DNA of 64,000 nucleotides from Micromonospora sediminicola (GCF_900089585.1 NZ_FLRH01000003.1:4416501-4480500); one strand, 5' to 3'; numbered from the stretch's first letter, positions 44,081 through 52,356 are shown. The notes: generated from the sequence alone by a model not told the origin. Translations and numbers: made by a program.

Positions 44081-44941
44081 TCAGGGTTTGCGGGCCACCC
44101 CGCCGTACATGCTCACGTCGGCCACCGAGGGGCGCGGCTCGGGCTCGTCGTCGGCACGCCACTCGGCCACCGAGCAGACGCCCGGCTCGATCAGCTCCAG
44201 TCCGTCGAAGAACCGGACGACCTCGTCCCGGGCGCGCAGGTTGATCACACCGTGCGGGCCGCCGCCACGGGCCGCCGCCTTCGCCTCCTCGGCCACCGCC
44301 GGCGGCAGGTAGTCGTGGGTGGCGTGGGAGGCGGCCAGATAGCTGCCGGCGGGCAGCGCGTCCAGCAGCCGGGTGACGGTGGTGTAGGGGTCGTCACCGT
44401 CGGGCACGAAGTGCAGCACCGCCACCAGCATCAACGCCACCGGCTGGGACAGGTCGAGGGTGCGGCGCAGGTCGGGGTGGGCGAGGATCCGCTCCGGGTC
44501 GCGCAGGTCGGCGTCGAGGTAGGCGGTCGCGCCCTCGGTCGAGCTGTTGAGCAGCGCGCGGGCGTGGGCCAGCACGATCGGGTCGTTGTCGACGTAGACC
44601 ACCCGGGCGCGCGGGTCGATCGACTGCGCCACCTCGTGGGTGTTGTCGGCGGTGGGGATGCCGGTGCCGATGTCGAGGAACTGGCGGATCCCCGCCTCGC
44701 CGGCCAGGTGGCGCACGGCGCGCCGCAGGAACCGGCGGTTCTCCACCGCGCTGAGCCGGATGGTCGGGAAGCGGGCGGCCATCGCGTCACCGGACTCGCG
44801 GTCGGCCTGGAAGTTGTCCTTGCCGCCCAGCCAGTAGTTGTAGCGTCGCGCCGGGTGCGCCACGGAGGTGTCGATCCGGTCGCCCGGGTGGCCCGGTTCG
44901 GTCGCCGTCCCGGATGCTTCGCTGGTCAAGGCCGCCTCCAC
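44081..44941 (-). CDS. SAM-dependent methyltransferase, PF04672 type
   Basis: 286 residues. ARRYNYWLGGKDNFQADRE is the family signature; FLDIGTGIPTADNTHEVAQ and VVYVDNDPIVLAHARALL form the SAM site; MLVAVLHFVPD follows. This actinobacteria-specific family is very often encoded with DUF397 and XRE-DUF5753 genes, as here. Substrate unknown. The upstream XRE gene ends 82 bases before it on the same strand, so a single transcript is possible. Confidence 0.93.
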   Translation of the reverse strand: MEAALTSEASGTATEPGHPGDRIDTSVAHPARRYNYWLGGKDNFQADRESGDAMAARFPTIRLSAVENRRFLRRAVRHLAGEAGIRQFLDIGTGIPTADNTHEVAQSIDPRARVVYVDNDPIVLAHARALLNSSTEGATAYLDADLRDPERILAHPDLRRTLDLSQPVALMLVAVLHFVPDGDDPYTTVTRLLDALPAGSYLAASHATHDYLPPAVAEEAKAAARGGGPHGVINLRARDEVVRFFDGLELIEPGVCSVAEWRADDEPEPRPSVADVSMYGGVARKP

Positions 44942-45023
44942 GACTCGCGCGCCACCGCCGCCGGATGACGTCCGTCCACAATCGTCGGTACCCGGGTCAT
45001 GCTAGCGCCCGGCGCCGCGACGG

Positions 45024-45911
45024 TCAGGCCCGGTACAGCTCGTCGCGCAGGCGGGTGAGCAGCTCGGCGGTGCGCTCCGGCGGCGCGGCCTCGACGCACA
45101 GCCGCTCCATCGCCTCGGCGTAGAAGTCGAGGTCGTCGCGCTTGTCCAGGTAGATCGCGCTGGTCAACTGCTCGATGTAGACGATGTCGGGCAAGTCCTG
45201 GTCGCCGAAGCGCAGGATGCTGAACGCTCCGCTGGCCGCGGCGTGACCGCCGGCCGAGAACGGGACGATCTGCAGCCGCACGTGCGGCGAGGCGGTGGCC
45301 GCGATCAACGCGTCCAACTGTTCGCGCATCACCGTGGCACCGCCGATCGGGCGTCGCAGCGCGGCCTCGTCGAGCACCGCCCACAGCTGCGGCGGGTCAC
45401 TGCGCCGCAGCAGCTCCTGACGCTCCATCCGCAGGTCGACGCGGCGGTCCAGCTCCGCCGGCGACGCGCCGCGGTGCCCGAGCAGGATCACCTCCCGGGC
45501 GTACGCGGCGGTCTGCAACAGGCCGGGCACGAACTGCACCTCGTACGTGCGGATCATCGCCGCCGCCGCCTCCAGCCCGAGATAGGACTGGAACCAGGCG
45601 GGCAGCACGTCGCCGTAGCGGTGCCACCAGCCCGGGCTGTTCGCGTCGCGGGCCAGCTTGAGCAGCGCGGCGCGCTCGTCGGGAGCGGTGACCCCGTAGA
45701 GCGTGAGCAGGTCGGCGACGTCGCGCTCCTTGAAGCCGACCCGGCCCAGCTCCATCCGGCTGATCTTCGACTCGGAGGAGCGGATCTCCCAGCCGGCGCT
45801 CTCCCGGCTGACCCCGGCGCCTTCCCGCAGCCGGCGCAACTGCGCCCCGAGCAGCATGCGCAGCACGGTCGGCCCGCTGGTCGGACCACCCTCGACGGGC
45901 ACCGTCGCCAC
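45024..45911 (-). CDS. XRE-family regulator with DUF5753 (SARP-independent, WhiJ-like)
   Basis: 295 residues from GTG 45911, preceded by GAGGGC. Helix-turn-helix: LRRLREGAGVSRESAGWEIRSSESKISRMELGR (first 60 residues), then DUF5753: PGWWHRYGDVLPAWFQSYLGLE, FVPGLLQTAAYAREV and VRLQIVPFSAGGHAA. WhiJ-like proteins of this layout repress development and antibiotic genes and work with small DUF397 partners; the adjacent DUF397 gene fits. A longer N-terminus (GTG/ATG near 45977) is possible. Confidence 0.93.
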   Translation of the reverse strand: MATVPVEGGPTSGPTVLRMLLGAQLRRLREGAGVSRESAGWEIRSSESKISRMELGRVGFKERDVADLLTLYGVTAPDERAALLKLARDANSPGWWHRYGDVLPAWFQSYLGLEAAAAMIRTYEVQFVPGLLQTAAYAREVILLGHRGASPAELDRRVDLRMERQELLRRSDPPQLWAVLDEAALRRPIGGATVMREQLDALIAATASPHVRLQIVPFSAGGHAAASGAFSILRFGDQDLPDIVYIEQLTSAIYLDKRDDLDFYAEAMERLCVEAAPPERTAELLTRLRDELYRA

Positions 45912-46014
45912 CTGACCGCCCTCGCATCCCGACTGCCCCGACCGGGCGCCCTCCCGGCCGACGAGTAAGCATGCCATGAACCGACAGTGAGGTGAACTCC
46001 TCCGGACGGACGAG

Positions 46015-46272
46015 TTAGTCCCGTGGACGGGACGGGCGGATCAGGTGGTCGAAGTCGCCGTCCCGGGCGCCCAGCACGAACGCCGCGATTTCGTCCACTG
46101 TGTAGATGAGCGCCGGCCCCTCCGGGTGGCGGGAGTTGCGCACCGCGATGCCGGTGCCGCCGGGCAGCTCGGCCAACTCGACGCAGTTGCCGCTGGGGTT
46201 GCTGCGGCGGCTCTTCAACCAGCTCACGGGGGGCAGTTCGGTCACGGGCACGCCGTTCGGCGGTTGTTGCAT
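46015..46272 (-). CDS. DUF397 protein
   Basis: 85 residues. VSWLKSRRSNPSGNCVELAEL and IAVRNSRHPEGPALIYTVDEIAAFVLGARDGDFDHL match the DUF397 pattern (RSxxSGNCVE, RDSK/RNSR, F). ATG 46272 is preceded by GAAGG. First gene of a minus-strand set with the XRE regulator and methyltransferase; DUF397 partners are thought to inactivate their XRE proteins. Confidence 0.93.
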   Translation of the reverse strand: MQQPPNGVPVTELPPVSWLKSRRSNPSGNCVELAELPGGTGIAVRNSRHPEGPALIYTVDEIAAFVLGARDGDFDHLIRPSRPRD

Positions 46273-46335
46273 GGGCGTCCTTCGGGAAGCGCCAGCCGAG
46301 GCCGCGGGGAGGAGCGTCTGTCGACTGAGGAGTGA

Positions 46336-46367
46336 GATGCACGTGCATCTGCTATTGCATCTGCAAT
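46336..46367. promoter_or_regulatory. Palindromic operator cluster upstream of the DUF397 gene
   Basis: A 14-bp perfect palindrome GATGCACGTGCATC (46336-46349) is followed by ATTGCA..TGCAAT (46354-46367). TGCATCTGC occurs twice (46344-46352 and 46357-46365), 13 bases apart. It lies 64-95 bases before the DUF397 start, between divergent genes, and is the probable binding site of the XRE protein. Confidence 0.6.
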
Positions 46368-46481
46368 GGACAGCGAGCATGATAACCGAACGTACGGTGT
46401 GCCGGGTCGCTCACGTTCGGTGACCCGAACCCGGCCCCCGGATGCCGCCCGCGCGGCCGGGGACTGCGGTGAGGAGGGTGC

Positions 46482-47117
46482 GTGCCGGATCCGATGACCG
46501 TCGCCTCCGGCATCTCCGCCGCCGGCGCCCTGGTGTCCGCGTGGCAACTGCGTCGCCGGGCGGTCCGCGCCGAGGCCGAGATCCAGCTGCTCCAGGCCGA
46601 GCTGGCCGCCGAGCGGCACGCCGCCAGCCACGACCCGCTGACCGGCCTGCCCAACCGCCGCGCGTTCTTCCGGCTGGCCGCCGCCCTGCTCACCGACCCC
46701 AGCGGCCAGCCCCTGGTCGCGGTGGTGCTCGACCTCGACGACTTCAAGCAGGTCAACGACCGCTACGGGCACGCCGCCGGCGACCAGGTCCTGGTCAGCA
46801 CGGCGCAGCGGCTGGCCGCGTTCGCCGGCAACAACCTGGTGGCCCGGCTCGGCGGCGACGAGTTCGCCGGCCTGCTGGTCAGCCCGGCGCACGACCGGCG
46901 CTGGATCGAGCACGCGACCCGCCGGCTCTGCGAGGCGCTCGCCGCGCCGATCCCGCTGGGCGGGCGCAGCATCCGGGTCACCGCCTCCGTCGGGCTCGCC
47001 CCGGTGCACGGCCCCGCCCAGCTCACCGACGCGCTCTGCCGCGCCGACGCGGCGATGTACGAGGCGAAGACGCTCGGCGCCGGCCGCCCCACCCGTCAGC
47101 TCGTCGCCGAGTGCTGA
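46482..47117 (+). CDS. GGDEF-domain diguanylate cyclase (short)
   Basis: 211 residues. A short N-terminal hydrophobic/helical part (SGISAAGALVSAWQLRRRAV), coiled coil, then the GGDEF domain: HDPLTGLPNRRAF, VVLDLDDFKQVNDRYGHAAGD, and the intact active site ARLGGDEFAGLL. No RxxD inhibitory site is obvious. It should make cyclic di-GMP. GTG 46482 follows a GAGGAGGG ribosome site. No EAL domain. Confidence 0.93.
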   Translation: MPDPMTVASGISAAGALVSAWQLRRRAVRAEAEIQLLQAELAAERHAASHDPLTGLPNRRAFFRLAAALLTDPSGQPLVAVVLDLDDFKQVNDRYGHAAGDQVLVSTAQRLAAFAGNNLVARLGGDEFAGLLVSPAHDRRWIEHATRRLCEALAAPIPLGGRSIRVTASVGLAPVHGPAQLTDALCRADAAMYEAKTLGAGRPTRQLVAEC

Positions 47118-47145
47118 CCGCGCGCCTGGCCCGGCCCGGGTTCGC

Positions 47146-47640
47146 TCAGCGCCAGCCGTAGCCGGCGCGCAGCGCCTGGCCGATCCGGTCGAACCGGGGC
47201 CGGTCCAGCACCGCGCCCTCCCGGCGGATGCTGTCCTCGCGCATGGTGAGCACCCGGTCCAGCCGGACCCAGCTGGGTCGCCGGTCCCGGTCCCACTCCC
47301 CCGGGCCGAGCGACAGCCAGTGCCGCTGCCCGTCCCGGTCGCCCTGGCTGGACAGCATCAGCCCGAAGAGCGTGCGGCTGTGCCGGCCCACCACCAGCAC
47401 CGGGCGGTCCTTGCCCTGGCGCGGGTCGTCCTCGTAGGGCACCCAGGTCCAGACGATCTCCCCCGGGTCCGCCTGCCCGTCCGGCTCCGGCGCGTACGAC
47501 AGCTCGCGGCGCTGCAACGCGCTGACCTGGCGGCGGCGCGCGACCTGGGCCGGGACGTGCCCGCCCGGGCGGGCGGGCGCGGCGGCGCCCCCGGTGATCC
47601 GGCCGAGCCGGGACGCCACGTTCCTCAACAGACCTGCCAC
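47146..47640 (-). CDS. PemK/MazF-family toxin-like protein, no visible antitoxin
   Basis: 164 residues from GTG 47640. An N-terminal Arg/Gly/Pro-rich part is followed by the PemK fold: GEIVWTWVPYEDDPRQGKDRPVLVVG, LFGLMLSSQGDRDGQRHW and LDRVLTMREDSIRREGAVLDRPRF. The first arginine-linked RPVLVV strand is the family hallmark. Typical MazF ribonucleases sit behind a small antitoxin gene; none lies beside this one. Some actinobacterial members are housekeeping. Divergent from the DUF4291 gene. Confidence 0.82.
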   Translation of the reverse strand: MAGLLRNVASRLGRITGGAAAPARPGGHVPAQVARRRQVSALQRRELSYAPEPDGQADPGEIVWTWVPYEDDPRQGKDRPVLVVGRHSRTLFGLMLSSQGDRDGQRHWLSLGPGEWDRDRRPSWVRLDRVLTMREDSIRREGAVLDRPRFDRIGQALRAGYGWR

Positions 47641-47716
47641 GGCGGGCAGCCTATCCCGTCGCCGCCGGGAGGGAATCCGGTGGCGGCCGGGCCACCGGTT
47701 TCGCCACCATGCCCCG

Positions 47717-48313
47717 GTGACCGTTCCCCGCCACCAGATCCGGGCGGCCTTCACCGCCGACACCGTGACCGTCTACCAGGCGTACCCGCCGGAGATCGCC
47801 GGTGCGGCGCTGGCCGCCGGCCGGTTCGTGCCGCCGTTCAAGCGGGAGCGGATGACCTGGATCAAGCCGTCGTTCCGCTGGATGATGTACCGCTGCGGCT
47901 GGGCGCTCAAGCCCGGGCAGGAGCGGGTGCTCGCGGTGGAGATCAGCCGGGCCGGCTTCGAGTGGGCGCTCGGGCACGCCTGCCTGAGCGCCCACGACCC
48001 GCGGCGGCATCCGGACTCCGACGCCTGGCGGCGGCAGCTGCGCACCAGCCCGGTTCGGGTGCAGTGGGACCCGGAACGGTCGCTGCGGCTGGCCCCGCTG
48101 CCGTACCGGTCGGTGCAGGTGGGCCTCTCCGGCGAGGCGGTGCACCGGTACGTCGACGAGTGGCTCGTCGGGCTGACCGACGTCACCGCGCTGGCCCGGT
48201 CCGTCCACGAGCGGCTCACCGAGGGTGACGAGCCCGGGGCGGCGGCGCTGTTGCCGGTGGAACTGCCGTACCCGCTGCCGCCCGAGGTCGCCCGGGTGAT
48301 CGACGCCGGCTGA
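47717..48313 (+). CDS. DUF4291 protein
   Basis: 198 residues. QIRAAFTADTVTVYQAYPPEIAGAAL, FVPPFKRERMTWIKPSFRWMMYRCGW and FEWALGHACLSAHDP match the family's strongly conserved blocks. Function unknown; the invariant KRERMTWIKPSFxWMMYR segment suggests an enzyme. GTG 47717 follows a CACCAT box by six bases, possibly leaderless. Longer frames upstream lack similarity. Confidence 0.88.
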   Translation: MTVPRHQIRAAFTADTVTVYQAYPPEIAGAALAAGRFVPPFKRERMTWIKPSFRWMMYRCGWALKPGQERVLAVEISRAGFEWALGHACLSAHDPRRHPDSDAWRRQLRTSPVRVQWDPERSLRLAPLPYRSVQVGLSGEAVHRYVDEWLVGLTDVTALARSVHERLTEGDEPGAAALLPVELPYPLPPEVARVIDAG

Positions 48314-48407
48314 CCGGTCGGCCGGCGTGTCGGATGACCGTCACGCGGCGTACGTGCTCCGGCCCTCCGCCGACCGCGACGATGGGGACGGCGGAAGGAG
48401 GGCGGTG

Positions 48408-48983
48408 ATGTTCGCGCAGACGCTGCTCACGAAGCTGGCCGAGGAGTTGCTGAAGCTGCTCGTCGAGTGGCTGGCCCCGAAGGTGCTGCGATCGGTGCCG
48501 CACCTGGCCCCGCCCGACTGCCCGCGCTGCGGCGGGTACGGCGTGGCCCGCTGGGCGCCCCGGTGGGCGACGACGGTGTTCGTGCTCTCCGTGCTCACCT
48601 TCGCGTGGGGGTTCACCGCGACGGTGCTGAGCCTGCCGGTGGTCGTCCTCGTCGCGGCGGTCGGGGTGCGTACCGCGTGGCACGGGGACCTGGTGGCGGC
48701 GCTGCCCGGCCTGCTCGCGCCGCTGGGCCTGGCGGGGTCGGGCGCGGTGACGGTCGCCGGCGCCGCCGGGATGGCCTGGTACCACAGCTTCCCGCCCCGG
48801 CTGTGCCGGCGCTGTCACGGGCGGTGGCCCCGCCGGGACCGGGCGGAGTATCTGCGGATGGTGCGGTCGGTGGTGTTCGCCTGTCGGTGCGGCCAGCGGC
48901 TGCGCGCGCCGGGCACCGCGGCCGGCGTCCGGGTGCGCTGCCCCCGCTGCGGCACGGAGCGGCTGGCGCCGACCGTCGGCTGA
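48408..48983 (+). CDS. Hypothetical membrane protein with zinc-ribbon cysteines
   Basis: 191 residues from ATG 48408, chosen for its AAGGAGG ribosome site; an ATG-less earlier start is less likely. N-terminal amphipathic region, CPRCGG, two hydrophobic stretches (TTVFVLSVLTFAWGFTATVL and LLAPLGLAGSGAVTVAGAA), then CRRCHG, CRCG and CPRCGTE. Several Cys pairs could bind zinc on the cytoplasmic side. Family not recognised. Confidence 0.72.
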   Translation: MFAQTLLTKLAEELLKLLVEWLAPKVLRSVPHLAPPDCPRCGGYGVARWAPRWATTVFVLSVLTFAWGFTATVLSLPVVVLVAAVGVRTAWHGDLVAALPGLLAPLGLAGSGAVTVAGAAGMAWYHSFPPRLCRRCHGRWPRRDRAEYLRMVRSVVFACRCGQRLRAPGTAAGVRVRCPRCGTERLAPTVG

Positions 48984-49015
48984 GGCGAGCGGCGGGATCC
49001 TCCTAGGGTGGGGGC

Positions 49016-49528
49016 GTGGAGTTGCCTCGCGATCTGCCACTGTTCGAGCGGACGGCGGTGCGGCTGGTGGTGCTCGACGCCGCCGACCGGCTGTTGCTGT
49101 TCCACACCCGCGACCCGGAGCACCCCGACCTGGGGGTCTGGTGGGAGCTGCCCGGCGGCGGGCTGGATCCGGGCGAGACGTACCGGGAGGCGGCGGTGCG
49201 CGAGCTGCGCGAGGAGACCGGCATCGTGGTCGCGCCGGGCGAGATCGGCGCGCCCACCTGGCGGCGGCGGGCCAGTTTCCGGCACCGGCAGCGGCGGCAC
49301 CTGCAGGACGAGGTGGTGGTGCCGGTGCGGCTGCCCGGACCCGGGCCGGACGTGGACGGGGCGCAGCGGATGGACTACGAGGTGGAGGACTACTTCGGGT
49401 TCCGGTGGTGGCCGGTGGCCGAGGTGCTCGCCGACCGGCCGCGCTGCTATCCGGGCCGGCTGCCCGAGCTGCTGGCGGCGTTCCTCGCCGGCGAGGAGAT
49501 CGACGAGCCGTTCGAACTCTGGTCCTGA
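49016..49528 (+). CDS. Nudix hydrolase
   Basis: 170 residues. The Nudix box GGGLDPGETYREAAVRELREETGIV is complete (G-x5-E-x7-RE-x-x-EE-x-G). It hydrolyses a nucleoside diphosphate linked to X; the surrounding sequence does not fix the substrate. GTG 49016 follows TAGGGT (49004-49009) by six bases, a leaderless pattern. Flanked by unrelated genes. Confidence 0.94.
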   Translation: MELPRDLPLFERTAVRLVVLDAADRLLLFHTRDPEHPDLGVWWELPGGGLDPGETYREAAVRELREETGIVVAPGEIGAPTWRRRASFRHRQRRHLQDEVVVPVRLPGPGPDVDGAQRMDYEVEDYFGFRWWPVAEVLADRPRCYPGRLPELLAAFLAGEEIDEPFELWS

Positions 49529-49570
49529 GCGGACGTGCCGGTGGGCCGGTCAGCGGGCAGAGTGGGGCGG

Positions 49571-50788
49571 GTGAATCCTCTCGACGCACCCCTGGCCCGC
49601 TACGCCGAGCGGCTGCACGGCGCCGCCGGTGACACCCACCACGTCGCCTCCCCGCTGGGCGCCTGGCTGCTGCTGGCGCTGACCGGCCCGGCCGCCACCG
49701 GCGAGGCCCGGGCGGCGCTGGCCGACGCGCTCGGCGTCGACCCGGACGACGCCGCCGCCTCGGCCCGGGCGCTGCTCGCCGCGCCACACCCGCTGGTCGC
49801 CGCGGCCACCGCGCTCTGGGAACGCACGCCCGTCGACGAGTTGGCCGAGTGGCGCGCCGGCCTGCCCGAGCACACCGAGCGCGGCGCGCTGCCCGACCAG
49901 GCCGCGTTGGACGCCTGGGCCCGGGAGCGCACCGGCGGGCTGGTCGAGCGCTTCCCGGTCGACGTCACCCCGGAGACCGTGCTGATCCTGGCCAACGCGC
50001 TGGCCACCCGGGTGTCCTGGGCCGACCCGTTCGAGGTGGCACCGGCGGCGGAGCTGGGCGCGGGCAGCGCCTGGGCGGGCCGGCTGCGGCAGGTGCTGCG
50101 CACGCCACCGTTCGGGCACCGCTGCTGGGTCTCGACCACGGAACGGGCCGGCGACGTGGCGGTGCACGTGGCCCCGGCACACGCCGGCGACGACGGCGCC
50201 GGGATGCTGGTGGTGTCCGTGGCCGCCGCGCCGCAGGTGCCGGCCGCCGACGTGCTCGCCGCCGCCCGGGAGCTGGCCGTGGCCGCCGCCACCGTGCCGG
50301 ACGGTCCGGTGCCGGGGCGCCGGTCGCTGTTCGACCTGCCGCTGGGCGAGACCCCGCTGTGGCGCCTGCGCGAGGAGCCGACCCGGACGTTCGCCGCGGA
50401 CGGCCGGGAGGAGCACGCCACCGCCGTGCTGCCCTGCTGGTCGGCGCGCAGCCGGCACGACCTCACGTCGGCCGGCGTCGGGTTCGACGCGGCGGCACGG
50501 GCACTGGGTGAGCTGCTCGGGTTGACCGAGCCGCCGTTCGAGGCGGCACAGTCGACGGTGGCCCGGTTCGGCCGCTACGGCTTCGAGGCGGCCGCGGTGA
50601 CCGCGTTCGGGATGGCGACCGGCCTGCCGCCGGAGGGCGTCGCCCGGGTGGCCGACCTGCGCTTCGCCCATCCGTACGCGGTGGTCGCGGTCGCCACCGA
50701 CGCGGCCGGCGGGCCGTGGCACGCCCTCCCGGTCTACTCCGCCTGGGTCAGCGACCCGGACGACCTGCCCGCCGACGAGGCGGACTAG
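49571..50788 (+). CDS. Serpin-family protein, cytoplasmic
   Basis: 405 residues, near serpin length. HHVASPLGAWLLLALTGPAATGEAR (helix B/shutter), LANALATRVSWADPF (helix F/strand 3A region), and in the C-terminal part GFEAAAVTAFGMA at the position of the hinge and reactive loop, then FAHPYAVVAV, the conserved final strand. The canonical EEGTEAAAAT hinge is altered (YGFEAAAVTA), so inhibitory action is uncertain. No signal peptide. GTG 49571 follows CAGAGT by seven bases. Bacterial serpins are uncommon, which makes the call worth checking. Confidence 0.78.
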   Translation: MNPLDAPLARYAERLHGAAGDTHHVASPLGAWLLLALTGPAATGEARAALADALGVDPDDAAASARALLAAPHPLVAAATALWERTPVDELAEWRAGLPEHTERGALPDQAALDAWARERTGGLVERFPVDVTPETVLILANALATRVSWADPFEVAPAAELGAGSAWAGRLRQVLRTPPFGHRCWVSTTERAGDVAVHVAPAHAGDDGAGMLVVSVAAAPQVPAADVLAAARELAVAAATVPDGPVPGRRSLFDLPLGETPLWRLREEPTRTFAADGREEHATAVLPCWSARSRHDLTSAGVGFDAAARALGELLGLTEPPFEAAQSTVARFGRYGFEAAAVTAFGMATGLPPEGVARVADLRFAHPYAVVAVATDAAGGPWHALPVYSAWVSDPDDLPADEAD

Positions 50789-50802
50789 CGGGCGCGGGGT
50801 GC

Positions 50803-51567
50803 TCAGGTGCGCGGGCCCAGGAACAGGCCGCCGGTGGCGTCGATGACCTGACCGGTCACCCACCGCGCGGCGTCGGAGGCGAGGAACGCGACCACGTCGG
50901 CGACGTCGTCGGGCTCGCCCAGCCGGTCGAGCGCGGTCATTCCGCTGATCAGCTCGGTGAGGCCCGGCGCCTCGAAGACCGGGCCGTTGGTCGCGGTCCG
51001 GGTGGCGCCGGGCGCGACCGCGTTCACCGTGATGCCCCGGGCGCCGAGCTGGTTGGCCAGGGTCAGGGTCATCGTCTCGATCGCGCCCTTGGTCATGGCG
51101 AACGACGTCTGGGTGGCGTTCGCCATGCGGGTCGCCGCGGACGAGATCGTGATGATCCGGCCGCCGTCGCTCAGGAGGGGCACCGCCCGTTCGACGATGA
51201 AGTAGGGCGCTCGGACGTTGACCGCGAAGAGGTGGTCGAAGGCCGCCCGGGTGGTGGCGCCGAGCGGGCCGGCGGGTGGCGCCGCCGCGTTGTTGACGAG
51301 GATGTCGAGCGGTCGACCGGCCAGGCGGGCGCCGACGCCGGCGAACAGCGTCTCGACGTCTCCGTCCACGCCCAGTTCCGCGCCGACGGCGTACGCGGTG
51401 CCACCGGCCCGCACGATCCGCTCGACCGTCGCGGTCGCGCCGGCCTCGTCGGTGCCGAAGTGCGCGACGACCACCGCTCCCCGCGCGGCCAGTCGGACGG
51501 CGATCGCCTGCCCGATGCCGCGAGACGCGCCGGTCACCAGCGCTGTCCTGCCGGTCAGATCGCTCAT
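50803..51567 (-). CDS. SDR-family oxidoreductase (FabG-like)
   Basis: 254 residues. TALVTGASRGIGQAI (cofactor site), NNAAAPPAGP (NNAG position reads NNAA), IITISSAAT (catalytic Ser), and at the active site SFAMTKGAI: the usual Tyr of YxxxK is Phe, with Lys kept. WVTGQVIDATGGLFLG at the end is typical of FabG-like members. The Tyr loss suggests altered or absent dehydrogenase activity. Divergent from a TetR regulator whose operators lie between them. Confidence 0.9.
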   Translation of the reverse strand: MSDLTGRTALVTGASRGIGQAIAVRLAARGAVVVAHFGTDEAGATATVERIVRAGGTAYAVGAELGVDGDVETLFAGVGARLAGRPLDILVNNAAAPPAGPLGATTRAAFDHLFAVNVRAPYFIVERAVPLLSDGGRIITISSAATRMANATQTSFAMTKGAIETMTLTLANQLGARGITVNAVAPGATRTATNGPVFEAPGLTELISGMTALDRLGEPDDVADVVAFLASDAARWVTGQVIDATGGLFLGPRT

Positions 51568-51588
51568 GATGTGAGTCGCTCCCTAAAC

Positions 51589-51619
51589 GTTAGTGACTAA
51601 CAGGCTGTTAGTGTCTATC
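51589..51619. promoter_or_regulatory. Tandem TetR operators between SDR and tetR genes
   Basis: A 13-bp perfect palindrome GTTAGTGACTAAC (51589-51601) and an imperfect second copy GTTAGTGTCTATC (51607-51619), centres 18 bases apart. The TAGTGT box (51609-51614) of the TetR gene lies in the second copy, so TetR would repress itself as well as the SDR. Confidence 0.82.
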
Positions 51620-51621
51620 AC

Positions 51622-52233
51622 ATGACTGGGCGGCGGACCACCCTCCGGGAGCAGCGACGGGCCGAGACGCAGCGCCTGATCCAGGCACACGCGGTGCGAC
51701 TGTTCGCCGCGCGCGGGTATGACGACACGACCGTGAACGACGTCGCCGAAGCCGCCGGCGTTTCCGCGATGACGGTGTACCGGCACTTCCCCACCAAGGA
51801 GGACCTCGTCCTGGCCGACCGCAACGGCCCGCTGGTCGCCGAGCGGATCGCCGCAGCGCCGGCCGGGCAGCCCCTCGTCCGCCGCATCGGCAGCGCGCTG
51901 GTGAAGTCGGCCCGGTCGCTGACCGAGGGCGACGACGGCTTCCTCCTCGCCCGCCTGCGCCTGATGATCGCGACGCCGGCTCTGCGCGCCCGGCACCTGG
52001 ACAACCACTACGTGCTGCAACAGGCCATCGTGGACGGGCTCGGCGACGAGGCCGCCGACCCGGACTCGGCGTTCCGCGCCGCGGCCGCGGCGAGCGCCTG
52101 CCTGGCCGTCATGCACACCGCGCTGGTGCGGTGGGCGGAGGACGACGGCCGCGCCGACCTCCCCGACCTGATCGCGACCGCACTGGCCGCCGCCTTCACC
52201 ATCCCCGACCCCGCCCGGCCCGACCTCCGGTGA
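51622..52233 (+). CDS. TetR-family regulator
   Basis: 203 residues. N-terminal HTH: LIQAHAVRLFAARGYDDTTVNDVAEAAGVSAMTVYRHFPTKEDLVL. The ligand domain is AcrR-like and ends in a Pro/Asp tail. The ATG is seven bases after the TAGTGT box, suggesting a leaderless message. The TGA stop is formed by the first bases of a palindromic element (52230-52288), so the natural C-terminus may have been replaced. It very likely controls the divergent SDR gene. Confidence 0.95.
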   Translation: MTGRRTTLREQRRAETQRLIQAHAVRLFAARGYDDTTVNDVAEAAGVSAMTVYRHFPTKEDLVLADRNGPLVAERIAAAPAGQPLVRRIGSALVKSARSLTEGDDGFLLARLRLMIATPALRARHLDNHYVLQQAIVDGLGDEAADPDSAFRAAAAASACLAVMHTALVRWAEDDGRADLPDLIATALAAAFTIPDPARPDLR

Positions 52234-52288
52234 CCAAGGAGGTCGCGTCACCAGGACGGTCCGGGACCGACGCGAACTCCTTGATCAC
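52230..52288 (+). repeat. 59-bp palindromic dispersed element, copy 2 (across the tetR stop)
   Basis: Arms 52230-52249 and 52269-52288 pair at 18 of 20 positions around a 19-base spacer, the same 20-19-20 layout as copy 1 at 1212-1270. If read from its first base it would encode VTKEVAS...DANSLIT. Its stem could also act as a transcription terminator for tetR. Confidence 0.88.
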
Positions 52289-52356
52289 CGGAGGTCGGGC
52301 AGGCAGCGGGGTCGGTCGATCCCGGGGCGGGGCCAAGGAGGGCCGGTCGGGTCGAG

